From Aaosphaeria pasadenensis (taxonomy: Eukaryota > Ascomycota > Dothideomycetes > Pleosporales): a DNA stretch of 64,000 nt. The position numbers and the translations under genes are program-made. This document shows, piece by piece, positions 54,347 through 64,000 of the stretch. The stretch lies in the NCBI GenBank assembly GCA_022813625.1, contig JAKLMB010000014.1:824845-888844 (forward strand), read 5' to 3'. Under the pieces are notes generated by a model. That model was not told the origin of the DNA, searched no databases, and saw only the letters and a program-made list of their open reading frames with translations. The number at the start of each line of letters is the position of its first letter. Within the stretch, counting starts at the first letter, position 1.

Positions 54347-56545
54347 TTAACCTCCGTCTTCATTGTCATTTCTTAGCCCGTTCTCCGGTTCATTCGCTGA
54401 TACGCTTCCTATATCATCGTTGAATTCATGATGATGGTTGCCATTTGGGATAATTGCGCCATGACTGCCCTCTCTATCTTTCATTGAAGATGAAACCCCA
54501 ACAAGGTGATCGGTTTGCATTCCCTCAATGATCACCACTTCGAATAAATCCAGTCCAGGCAGCTGTATAACGCCACCCACAATTTTCAGTTCCGTGTTTG
54601 CTCTCAGAGCTCGTGCTCTAACGTTGCCACCACCAGTAACAGTGATCGATCCTCCAGAAATAGGTAGATGTGTTCCAAAGTTGAGTTTCCGTGCGCCAGA
54701 CATGTTGATCAAGTGGACCACCAGTTTTCCAGCCGTTTGGTTCACTGTGACCTCAACCTGCTCAGCGAGGTTGAAGGAAATTGGTTCTGGCGTCGCGATC
54801 TGACTGAATACATCGAGGAAGAAATCGCGAAGACAGGTAAGGCCTGTTTCGCGATATGCTTTTCCCACAGTGAATGGAATGAGAGCACCTTGTCCCGAGC
54901 CGTACCTGGCCACGCCACAACCTGGCTGGTCATTTTGTAGGTTCCCATATGCCTTTTCCGGTGGAGCAAATGGTGCCCGAGCGAGGACTCTATAAAACGT
55001 CCGAGATTCTGGTTTCCAATCGAAGTAATAGGCGCATCCATGTATTGGGATAGTTGGTCCGATATAGTAATGTATGTTCTTTGTCTTTTGAGGCGGCGCG
55101 ACGTATGAGGACCACAGAAACTTTCCCTCGGTCACAGCTGCGCGTCGCCGGTGTACAGGTAGCGATTCGAGTTGGATGTTCCCAGAAACCCCTTGGCCAG
55201 TCGAGCCTGTAGCAATAAGATTGCCTCCCTGTCTCTGAACCCAATCGTCGAAGATCTCAGCTGACCCGACCCGAAGTTGACCAAGGCTGGGGAGAACGAG
55301 ATTCTTATATCGATCGAGAGACCCGTTTGCATTGGTCTCTGGAAGATGCTCCATGGCCACGACATCAAAGGGGATTTGCGATTCCTGGAGGGCATTGTAA
55401 AGCCCACGGAATTCTGCAAGCGCATTTGCATATTCCTTTTTCTCCATAAAGGCTCTGTCCGGTCGAACCAACCCCGTCAAGGCGACTGGGGACATTCTAG
55501 TGTAGACGTCACTCCATTTCTTGTGGAATTGCGTGATATCTCGAGCGTGGTCCAGGCATGGGTACGGTATCTTGCCTGGAACCCCCATCATATATGTCGA
55601 TGGAGTGCCACCTCGGGAGATGCTCTGTAGGAGATATTGTGCAAAATGTGCAGGCTCTTCTCCGGCCATCCGGTAACGCATGTCGATGAAACAGGTGGAG
55701 TTGGAAAGGACAGGCACTTTTGGACGGAACGAAATCCATGAGCTTACCCATTCTGAGACGGTGTGATGCCAGAAGTCTCGGCCAATCTCATTATTGGATT
55801 CTTGATAGACAATATCTGCTAGCTTTGTTCTGATGATTGCGGCCTCTGGGAGTTTCGCAGCCATAAATGCGCGGATCTTAGAGGTTACGCCATCGATGAC
55901 CTCTCGGCTAAAGTGAAGCCATAGGCCATAGTTGGTATCTTCAGGGCCATTGGGAAGCTCCAGGCCACCAGAAAAGACAAACCACCGCGATTGACAGCTG
56001 TCACAGTGGCATACTCCGTGATAGTGCTTGAAATAGTCCTCTTCGTTCATTGTTGCCCAGTTGAAGAACAGCCCATCAATTTTGTAAAGGGTTGTAACCT
56101 CTTCGAGAATTTCATAAATTCGGTGTTGATAGTAATCTCCAGAAGGGCAAACAGATACCAGACTGGCAGTGTGCTCTTGGAAGTGCCCAGTTGGTGACAT
56201 GTAGCACCATTCGGGATGTTCTGCGGCAACCTCTGGCGAAACCTTGGAAAAGTCCATTCTGGCTAAGAACTTGAGTCCGCGCGCATGTGCAGCCTTGATT
56301 GCATCTCCTACTAGATCTCCGCTAGATCTTTTGGCTAAGTTTGAGTTTTGCGATTGGAAGGCAAGACTGGTAGGATATTGTGCTTGAATACCGCCAACTC
56401 CGCAAAGCCATGCTGTGGCACCAAACTCTTTGATCCAATCAGCCACCGCGTCGACATCCATGTCCGCATCAATCTCGCGCAGGTTGGTTTGAACGACCCC
56501 AAACGACTCAGACCACCATTTGCTGGGTTTCATCGAGACAGTCAT
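54347..56545 (-). CDS. GHL-type glycoside hydrolase, TIM barrel plus GATase-like domain
   Basis: A single open frame; the first ATG is at 56545 (MTVSMKPSKWW), giving 732 aa, and upstream codons contain no ATG. The barrel starts VVQTNLREIDADMDVDAVAD, LCGVGGIQAQYPTSL, then ARMDFSKVSPEVAAEHPEW, LVSVCPSGDYYQ, YKIDGLFFNWATM and YHGVCHCDSCQSRW. These match the putative glycoside hydrolase family GHL6 common in bacteria. A Rossmann/GATase-like central domain (VLPSLGQLRVGSAEIFDDWV) and a beta-sandwich tail follow. No signal peptide is seen, so the enzyme may be cytosolic. No intron, and the bacterial distribution of the family, allow horizontal transfer. Confidence 0.75.
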   Translation of the reverse strand: MTVSMKPSKWWSESFGVVQTNLREIDADMDVDAVADWIKEFGATAWLCGVGGIQAQYPTSLAFQSQNSNLAKRSSGDLVGDAIKAAHARGLKFLARMDFSKVSPEVAAEHPEWCYMSPTGHFQEHTASLVSVCPSGDYYQHRIYEILEEVTTLYKIDGLFFNWATMNEEDYFKHYHGVCHCDSCQSRWFVFSGGLELPNGPEDTNYGLWLHFSREVIDGVTSKIRAFMAAKLPEAAIIRTKLADIVYQESNNEIGRDFWHHTVSEWVSSWISFRPKVPVLSNSTCFIDMRYRMAGEEPAHFAQYLLQSISRGGTPSTYMMGVPGKIPYPCLDHARDITQFHKKWSDVYTRMSPVALTGLVRPDRAFMEKKEYANALAEFRGLYNALQESQIPFDVVAMEHLPETNANGSLDRYKNLVLPSLGQLRVGSAEIFDDWVQRQGGNLIATGSTGQGVSGNIQLESLPVHRRRAAVTEGKFLWSSYVAPPQKTKNIHYYIGPTIPIHGCAYYFDWKPESRTFYRVLARAPFAPPEKAYGNLQNDQPGCGVARYGSGQGALIPFTVGKAYRETGLTCLRDFFLDVFSQIATPEPISFNLAEQVEVTVNQTAGKLVVHLINMSGARKLNFGTHLPISGGSITVTGGGNVRARALRANTELKIVGGVIQLPGLDLFEVVIIEGMQTDHLVGVSSSMKDREGSHGAIIPNGNHHHEFNDDIGSVSANEPENGLRNDNEDGG

Positions 56546-57082
56546 TCTGTACCGTGTCAATTGTGTCGGATAACGTAAGTCGACAGGATACAAAATTTAC
56601 ATACGATGAGCAGAATAGGAACGAAAACTGTCAATATAAGTAGTGGGCTCGTAGGAATCATTCCAGTCCATCGCTTTCATTTAACGTCTTGCTAGCTGTG
56701 GTAACCATTGCATTTCCCTTATGCGCTTCTTCATTGCGGAACTTCGGGTTTCCATGGGTAACTCGAATCAGTATCGGGAACAATAGTAGCCTCAGCAGTA
56801 AGCGAGAAAATGAGCTTGGGAACAAGATCTGCGTGTGTTATGAGAAGGAGTATGCTGTCTATTAGCCGAAGTCCCCGGTGTGAGTTTAGCTTAGCGCCGT
56901 CGGCAGCAAAGCTTCATGTCCTTGCATAGACTGTATGGAGATAATCATCTAGTGTGAAGATCGAGCAAGAGTCACGGCAATGTCTGGCCCAATAGGGAGC
57001 TCATTCTGTTACGGGATTATAAGGCAGCATGTAATGCATCAGTACTTCCCACAAGAACTCAACTTGCAACCTCACCGGAGCC
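56546..57082. other. Divergent promoter region GHL gene / SDR 3
   Basis: 537 bp, no coding region. An upstream exon for the GHL gene could lie here, but I found no splice that keeps the frame. Confidence 0.45.
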
Positions 57083-58148
57083 ATGACTACAGCAGTGCGC
57101 CAACGCCTTCGAGGCAAGACTGTCCTCATCACCGGCGCGTCCTCAGGGATTGGCAGAAGCACCGCGAGAGAATTTGCGCGAGCCGCAGGAAGTAACATCA
57201 AGTTGGTTCTAGCTGCACGTCGCATTGATGCTTTGGAATCTTTGTCTCAAGAAATCAAGAATGAAGTTGGTGATGGGGTCGAAGTGCTCACGGTCCAGCT
57301 CGATGTGAGCAAGCCAGCAGAGATAGCAGGTGTCATTCAGGCTCTGCCAGAGAAATTTCGAGATATTGATGTTCTTGTCAACAATGCGTAAGTCGCACAT
57401 TCCTAAGAGTTGGTTGACCGCAACCGTGTTTAACGAGTCTGGACATGAAGTGGTTTAGTTAAGGGTGTTGACAAAGCTCCCGATATCGCGCTAAATGACA
57501 TGCAAGTCATGTTTTCTACAAATGTTGAAGGTCTGATTAATATGACACAAGCCATATTGCCAATTTTCCTTCAAAGACCAAATGGTGGGTCTGGAGATAT
57601 CATCAATATTGGCAGCATTGCTGGTCGCGAACCATACCAAGGGGGAAGCATCTACTGCGCAACCAAGGCAGCTGTCCGCAGTTTCACGGATGCTTTGAGA
57701 CGCGAGCTCATTGCAACCCGAATCAGGGTGATTGGTATTGACCCGGGTCAGGTTGAAACAGTAAGTCGCTGTGGTTATTGTCCTTGCATTGTGCACTGCA
57801 TATCATGGCAGTTGGCGATTCTAATGATATAGCAGGAGTTTTCTATAGTGAGATTTCGGGGTGACACGACCAAAGCGGATGCGGTATACGCGTGAGTAAT
57901 GGGCGGAGTTTCATATGAGTTGCCACAATCTCAATTCTCGCTGATTTGATACAGGGGGTGCGAACCCTTGACTCCAGACGATGTGGCGGAAGTCATCGTA
58001 TTCGCAGCAGGCCGGCGAGAAAACGTCGTACTAGCAGATTCATTGTTATTCCCCAATCATCAAGTATGTGCCATTCCGGCTATACGTTGCACTACGGACG
58101 CTGACAATTCTCCAGGCAGCTGCAACGGTCATGCACAGGACATCCTAA
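57083..58148 (+). CDS. Short-chain dehydrogenase 3 (YMR226C/serine 3-dehydrogenase type)
   Basis: Five exons (57083-57387, 57451-57760, 57836-57891, 57955-58063, 58116-58148) join in frame to 270 aa. Motifs: VLITGASSGIGRSTAREFAR, VLAARRIDAL, LTVQLDVSK, VLVNNAGLVKGVDK, INIGSIAGREPYQGGSIYCA with the YCATKAAVR catalytic pair, and IDPGQVETEFS. The final residues HQAAATVMHRTS end exactly like the NADP+-dependent YMR226C family, which oxidises 3-hydroxy acids and related compounds. The second exon starts at 57451; the first CAG/AG choices nearer the ORF would cause a stop. Confidence 0.9.
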
Positions 58149-58946
58149 TTGTCAATTAAAGGCTATGGACTTGACCCGGGCTTTTGATACGAGTTTGGCG
58201 AATGTGGACTGAAAATGCTGGCACTTTGAACCAAGAACCACGAAAATAGTTAGATCAAGAACGAATTCAAAACATTCAATGCGATTCATTCTAGAATGAC
58301 GCAAGTACCTATCACGAGTAGCACGCTGTGCAAATTATCACGTAGTGGAAGTAGTTCCCTGTCATGGATACATGGTTCTAATCTTGATGGAAAACAGAGA
58401 GGTCTACAATTGTATCATTACTAATACCAAGTCTGAAAGAATCTGTACCTGCCTAAGCCTACGAGGATCTACCTATTTTTTTTTCCAATGCCTTGGTGGG
58501 AAGAAATATGGTTCTTCTAAGAACTAATGTAGACACGTGTTTCAAATGCTTAACTGTCTTGGCCGCGGTAAGACAAGCAGCTTTTATTTATGATCTCTCC
58601 CATTGTCGAAGTGGTCTCATTTTTGGTCGCATGGGAGAGGCAAGGAAGTCCCTCCTATGCGTACAAGATCTGAAGACAGGAGGCAGAGCTATCAATTATC
58701 AAACAATTGCAGTTCTAATGTCAAAAGCACTATGATGACTACAATTAGGCTATAGTTCTACCACCAAAGAATAGTATATGATATTCTGTCACAGTCAGAG
58801 GATTGCACTACCCTCACACCCTCTTAGCAGTCTCGATTGTGTAGGCATTACAGTCCACACTAAAGCAAGCCATGAACTTCGGACAAGTCCATCAGCTTTG
58901 ATCATTTAGGCTTCCACAACCATGGGGTTTTCAAACCTGTGCAGGT
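58149..58946. other. Intergenic spacer
   Basis: 800 bp between convergent genes. Nothing recognised on either strand. Confidence 0.45.
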
Positions 58947-60838
58947 CTAGGCCCTAATTCTCTCTGTTTTGGTCGTCTCTACCACAACCTTATCGTCAAT
59001 CTCCTCATCGCCCGCTTTATTCTGGTAAATGATCTCCTCGCCCTTTGCCCGATGCGACTCGGCGCCAAAGAGAACATCAATCTCTTCGAGGGGTACACCC
59101 TTGGTTTCGGGCATGAAGCTACCGGAAAATTATTAGTCTGGACTACGGCCAAGGATCGGAAGTAATTCCACTCACAAGAAGACACCCAGAAGCAACAGGG
59201 TGTTGATACCGACAAAGAAGAAGAATGTGTAGAAGCCACACTTGTCAAGGAACTCCGGGAAGAACTGGTTGAGAACAGTAGAAGCAACCGACTGCGATTG
59301 AGCACCAATAGCAACGCCGTGTGCTCTTACATCAGTCGAGAAAATTTCCGACGTATATACCCACACAGTGGCTCCCCAAGAAGGCTTGTAGAAGAAGTTA
59401 AACAGGAAGAACATTGCTGCTACGGCAATGCCCATTCCATACGGTCTGGAGCCATCGGGATTTTCGGGAACTTTCAGGCCTAGTATCGCGACCACGAGAA
59501 GAGTTGTTCCCATTCCAGCTGCACCAGCCATCAGGATGAACTTTCTTCCTGCACGATCGACAAGTAAAGTGCAGCTGAGAGTGAAAAGGATTGAGAATGT
59601 GCTTGACAATGCGTTGATCAGAAAAATAGTGTTATCGTCCTTGAAGACCGACTTGTAGATCAGAGTTGTGTATGCGTTGAGAGAAGAACTTCCAGATATC
59701 TGCTGACCGACGTTGATGAAGATAACAATAAGAGTTCGGCGAAGCAGCGAAGGTACTTTGACGAGAGTCAAATCTATAACGTAGGCATTAGAAAAGGTTT
59801 TGTTCCCTCGCAGCAAGAAACTCACAAGGTGCCCACCACTTATCCCAGTTCTTCGTAGTTGCTTTTTCGTACGCCACAGCTGTTACAATATCGCTGATTT
59901 CCTCATCTACACCGTCGTTGCGAACTCCGGCCATTGCAGCGCGGGCGTCTTCAACACGGTCGTTTTCGACCAGCCATCGAGGCGATTCGGGGACAAAGAA
60001 CATGGTCGTAATGATGAACAAGGGTAGTGGAATTTGAACGAAAAGCGGAATGCGCCATTGCCAGTCGTGTAGAGGATGAGATGATCGTTGCGCTCCGTAT
60101 GCTGCCCAGTATACCATGAAGGCACCAATGGTGTACCATACTATATTGCTGATCAGTATATGGGGACGATGTGATTGCTCCAAAGGGCCAACTAACACTG
60201 CCACATGGATAACATGATTCCTCGAATCTTTGTCGGTGCAATTTCAGCAATGTATGTTGGGCCGTTGTTCATACTGATGCCCTTGCCCAGGCCCATGATG
60301 ACTCGGCCAGCAATGAAACAAGTAACGTTCGGAGCGAAGCTCTGCATAAATACAGAGATCAAAACGCCTGTCGTTCCCAAAGCTATGGGAACACGCCGGC
60401 CAAACTTCTTTGAGATCGTAGGAGAGATTAAGAGTCCAGAAACAATTGCGCCGACGTGATAAGCTTAAAATTCTTGTCAGTTTCATGTGAGGTGACAGCC
60501 ATCCTCCTTAATGGAAGGCGGACTGGATGTGGTGATTCACGGCTACTGGAAATCCTTTCAGTACTTACCCGTATTGATTCCCCCAAGAATAGATGAACTA
60601 ATTTTCTTCTCGTGAGGCTCCTTGAAATGATTCTGGAATGTCTTGAATCCTTGGATGGAATTGAATGTTGATGCGTCATATCCTGCTAAAGCCTGAAAAT
60701 ATTTGATTAGCATTATCTTCCTGTCTGCACAAGGGCATTGTAGTGGATGCGATCGAAGGCCTTCCCACTCACCATGACCATGGCAGCTGCCGTGGCAGCA
60801 TACCATGCACGTCGTTCCTGAGGCGTTGTGCTGAACAT
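58947..60838 (-). CDS. MFS sugar transporter (hexose/glucuronate type)
   Basis: About seven exons from ATG 60838 (MFSTTPQERRAWYAATAAAM) to a stop at 58947; about 520 aa with twelve helices. Sugar-porter signatures: GYDASTFNSIQ in helix 1, ISKKFGRRVPIALG (GRR), AGRVIMGLGKG, EIAPTKIRGIM, PESPRWLVENDRVEDARAAM after helix 6, QQISGSSSLNAY in helix 7, VDRAGRKFILMAG (second GRK) and MPETKGVPLEEIDVLFG at the end. The Q-Q-I-S-G and ETKG motifs are diagnostic. Exons 60838-60773, 60692-60569 and 60463-60197 were placed exactly; the joins further 3' use GTGAGT donors. Beside a GH79 enzyme it may import glucuronic acid or an oligosaccharide. Confidence 0.9.
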
Positions 60839-61785
60839 TTTCTGTTCTCTGCTTCTCTCTCGTGGATTAACTTGGGATCTTAACTGCTACATTGGAACAG
60901 TAAAAGAAATGTAGACACTTATATGCATACACAGTGGGCAAGCTTCGCCCCTGCGTACACTAGGAGTTTCTCCAATTAGGGCCTAGAACTCATGTCCGGC
61001 GATAGTCTGTGTACCCCATGGGGATTTGCTAAAATGTGGAGGTGAGCTGAGAACGACGGAAGAGAATGAGTCTGGTGCGGGTCGATTGTGACAGGCTCCG
61101 GTGCACTATTGCCGAAAAGCGCGCACTGGAGATCCAGCAACAATGGGCCACAAAATCAATCAAGCCATAGCCGAGATCCCGGCGTAGTATTGCGGAAGTT
61201 GGAGAGAAATCTAGTTGCCGGCATTACCGCGAGGTACGCTTGAAATGTTGATCCCGTCTCTACTTCCGCTTAGCTTAGATACTATCAACGATAATCTGTC
61301 GTTTAGCCCCGTTCTCGGTTGAACACTAATGGAGGAATGACCGCCGGAGACGCTACTCACAAAGGTCATTGACTTTAGTTAGTGTCGTGATGCAGTATTG
61401 ACACCCGACTTACTGCGGACGAGGCTCATCGATGAGGCTTCATCCCCGCAGTATACATGCATCCGATATTTACTGTGTCATTGATCAATCGGTCTCGCTT
61501 GCCTGGGGATGCAATCGATTCTAGTCATGCTAAGCTGTTGCTATGCAACATTTCCATCAAGGGCTCTCATCGATTATGATCTCGAAGCCGAAATAGATTA
61601 TCTACTTTGAATTATTCGGTGGGATTGTCCGGTGAAGTTATGTATAAGAACGCGCCCAGTGAAGCCAGTCGATCAACCGATAATAATCATAAGTGTCCGC
61701 ACCCCAGACTTATTAGCATACGATACTGCCTACGATAGTGCATGTAATTTTACCTTGATATCTGCCAGCCATTCTGCAAGCAATC
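60839..61785. other. Divergent promoter region sugar transporter / GH79
   Basis: 950 bp without a gene. Open frame before 61786 has no family features and overlaps the leader region. Confidence 0.5.
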
Positions 61786-63619
61786 ATGCAACAACTTCAG
61801 TTGTCGACTCTACTGCTTACTTGGAGTATCGCTCTTGGATCCGCCAATGCTATCACATTCCAGATTCCTGGCTCGAGTGGAAATAATGCCGCTACACTGG
61901 ATTTAAGTCCAGTATCCTTTGGGTGAGATGACCCACTAGAGATGGTATAATATTGGTCAATCCTGATGTCTTATTAAAAAGGTTTCCTTTCGCCACACTC
62001 ACGGGATACTTCGACGGAATGCCACTAGCCTCCAAATGTCTTGATACGTTCAGATCTGTATCTGGCGTATGGCCCAGAATTCGCGTAGGAGGAACATCGG
62101 AGTAAGCTGCACTCTTTTACGCTTGTTGTTCACTTGCATTGACAGGTTTAACACCAATTAGAGACTACGGCACTTTTGACCCTGCTCTGAAAGTGCCAAA
62201 TATCGTGACAGGCACTGCACCAACAGGCCAGAGTCAAACTACCTATGGGCCCCAACTTGTGCAAGTTCTCGCCAACTACAAAGGAACGATTGTTTGGGGT
62301 TAGTACGGTTGTTCTTACACGATTGTTCTTACTATTGCCAGACCAAAGGATTGACAAAGGCTCTCTAGGTCTTAACAGGGGGTTTAACAACTTGACCAAT
62401 ACTATCGAAGCTGCAAAGGTTGTGGTCAAGACATTGCCTACGCTTTATGCACTCGAGCTTGGTAACGAGCCAGTAAGTGTCCCGTAATCATTATTCGTTT
62501 AGCATTACTAACAAACTAACAGGATGGTATAATTCTCCAATTCATAGGTTGTTGAAACCGGCCTAGTATGAGATTTGGCTAAGTGAATGAACAGTATTCG
62601 CAGCGTTGAACGCTACCATTACCGATGGGATAGATTGGAATTTCCAAACAGAAGCTGAGAGCGAATCGAAGTGGCAGGCAGCTGTCGGTCAGGCCCTTGG
62701 TCGCAATAATGTCGTTCAAGCCTCTAGTTACTACCAAACACCTGCGCGCGGTTGGGGGGCAGCGAATTATTTCAAATATGCAGATCCTACAGCTGATCGC
62801 TACATTAAGGTGTATTCACACCACAACTATCCCCAGACTGCGGTGGGAACCTCTAACGGAGAAGATCCTCCTAATGTCAAAGCTCTGATGAGCCATGTCA
62901 ACATCACCAAGAATGTCGGGCTTTACGTTGATGACGTGAAAGCTGCTGCAACTCGAGGGTTCGACTATGTGTTTGGAGAAACAAATTCTGGTATGAATTC
63001 CATCGGCAGTACATTATACATTGCTAATATTTGCCCACAAGTATCTGGTAATGGAAAACCAGGCCAAGGTGACACTTTTGCGACTGGCATGTGGGTTCTC
63101 GACTACGTGCTCCGAGCAGCAAGCATCGGTATCAAACGGGCATACTTCCATCAAGGCACGCCTGGGAAATCTTACTATGTGTGGTTCAACGCAACAGGAA
63201 TTCAGTCCCCAATCTATGGCGGCTATTTTGCAGCAGAAGCTTTCGCAGGAGCCTCCAAAATTGCAGCTCTCGATGACGGAACAACTAATCAAGCTGGTTA
63301 TGTGCTATTTTCGAAAACTGGAAAGGCTCAGAAGGTAGTTCTAGTTAACTCCGATTACTATGACGGCTCTGGTATTCGTAGCTCGACAAACTTCATTCTC
63401 AATGGGCTGACAGGTGGAAATGTACAAGCGCAGAGATTGACAGCAAAGACTTCGCTCTCTAGGCAAGCTTCAGGGGACGCACCTTCCTATTCTGGGCAAT
63501 CCTTCAGTGATACGACTTGTAATCCTGTAGGCAAGAAGGTTGTTGAATCAGTAGCAGTAAAGGGAGGAAGTGTAAACTTTACCCTTGCTGCTTCAGAAGC
63601 TTTGTTGATTCTACTTTAA
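61786..63619 (+). CDS. GH79 beta-glucuronidase-like secreted glycoside hydrolase
   Basis: Six exons (61786-61922, 61982-62101, 62162-62298, 62369-62472, 62523-62547, 62595-63619) join in frame to 515 aa; exon 5 is only 25 nt. A signal peptide (LSTLLLTWSIALGSANA) precedes the mature start. The GH79 features are GVWPRIRVGGTS, TLYALELGNEP with the acid/base glutamate, KVYSHHNYPQ and FDYVFGETNSGM with the nucleophile glutamate; a beta-sandwich C-terminal domain follows (PSYSGQSFSDTTC). Fungal members remove (4-O-methyl)glucuronic acid from arabinogalactan or related glycans. Sits divergent from the sugar transporter. Confidence 0.88.
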
Positions 63620-64000
63620 TAGTACTATGTTAGTTATAGGTTTCTTATAGTTGACTAATATGGTTCCGGTTGTCAGTAGCATACTTACATACCATACAAA
63701 TATTTGCTACTTCCTTCATTGTTAATGTACAGCCCTTGTCTCTTACTGAAGCTTTCCATAGAGCCTAACTTTTAACATAGATATCATGTTGGAGTTATTA
63801 TACAGGCTGAGCTAAAGAGGAATGCACGGGCCAAATTATTGCTTAATCTTATAATGTGAAGGTTATTAATAAGTTATAAATTTACTTTTTGCTATTAAAT
63901 TTAGAAAGAAATTGATCATTATTATCTTTTCTTCTATACTTTATATTATTTGTTGTAATTTTATCGTTTCCTTATCTATATTCTGTCCTCTTTATATTTG
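63620..64000. repeat. AT-rich tail at the right edge
   Basis: From about 63880 the sequence is nearly all A/T with many TA steps (TTATTAATAAGTTATAAAT and similar), sharply different from the genes before it. Such blocks in filamentous ascomycetes are often RIP-altered repeats; the element itself lies beyond the edge. Confidence 0.55.

Noticed and set aside
1..64000. CRISPR arrays, bacterial operons, rRNA and tRNA genes
   Set aside because: The DNA is eukaryotic; no array structure or recognisable RNA gene was seen on reading. A tRNA could still be missed without a covariance search.

Overview
The window is nuclear DNA of a filamentous ascomycete. Most genes have short introns of about 40-140 nt with GTANGT-type donors and CTAAC/CTRAC branch points. 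The protein families are typical of Pezizomycotina accessory regions: secondary-metabolism enzymes, berberine-bridge-type oxidases, a Zn2Cys6 regulator and an SAT4 membrane protein. A Leotiomycete or Sordariomycete seems likely, but I cannot fix the genus. Exon structures below were worked out by hand from splice signals, frame continuity and family conservation.

Region 1 (1-18.6 kb) is a gliotoxin-like (epidithiodiketopiperazine, ETP-like) cluster. It holds a GliT-type dithiol oxidoreductase (cut by the left edge), an AsaB/GA4-desaturase-type oxygenase with a damaged centre, an MFS exporter, an O-methyltransferase, an ACC-synthase-like C-S lyase/aminotransferase (GliI type), an HMT1-type half ABC transporter, an NRPS, a GliC/GliF-type P450 and a GliG-type glutathione S-transferase. 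The NRPS is T-C-A-T-C, without the first adenylation domain and the terminal T domain of GliP. Every promoter in the cluster that lies inside the window carries 5'-TCGG-N3-CCGG-3' (seven sites), resembling the TCGGN3CCGA element of known ETP clusters. No GliK, GliJ or pathway regulator is visible and may lie to the left.

Region 2 (18.6-25.6 kb) is a spacer with an intronless CDC123/D123-like ATP-grasp gene, a decayed biotin-carboxylase pseudogene and a small four-helix membrane protein gene.

Region 3 (25.6-47.5 kb) looks like a second metabolic cluster: an MFS transporter, three secreted BBE-type FAD oxidases, two SDRs, two paralogous cupin proteins flanking a UbiA prenyltransferase, an SAT4 membrane protein and a DUF1961-like secreted protein. 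There is no polyketide synthase, so the prenyl acceptor must come from elsewhere. UbiA plus BBE oxidases suggests prenylation followed by oxidative cyclisation of an aromatic substrate. A small secreted-protein gene with a misplaced start codon and an NTPase-like remnant lie inside this region.

Region 4 (47.5-64 kb) starts with a Zn2Cys6 regulator (934 aa, eight exons including a 10-nt microexon). It is followed by a D-2-hydroxyacid dehydrogenase, a bacterial-looking GHL-type glycoside hydrolase, an SDR, a sugar transporter and a GH79 beta-glucuronidase-like enzyme, which together suggest uptake and use of a (methyl)glucuronic acid sugar. The window ends in strongly AT-rich sequence.
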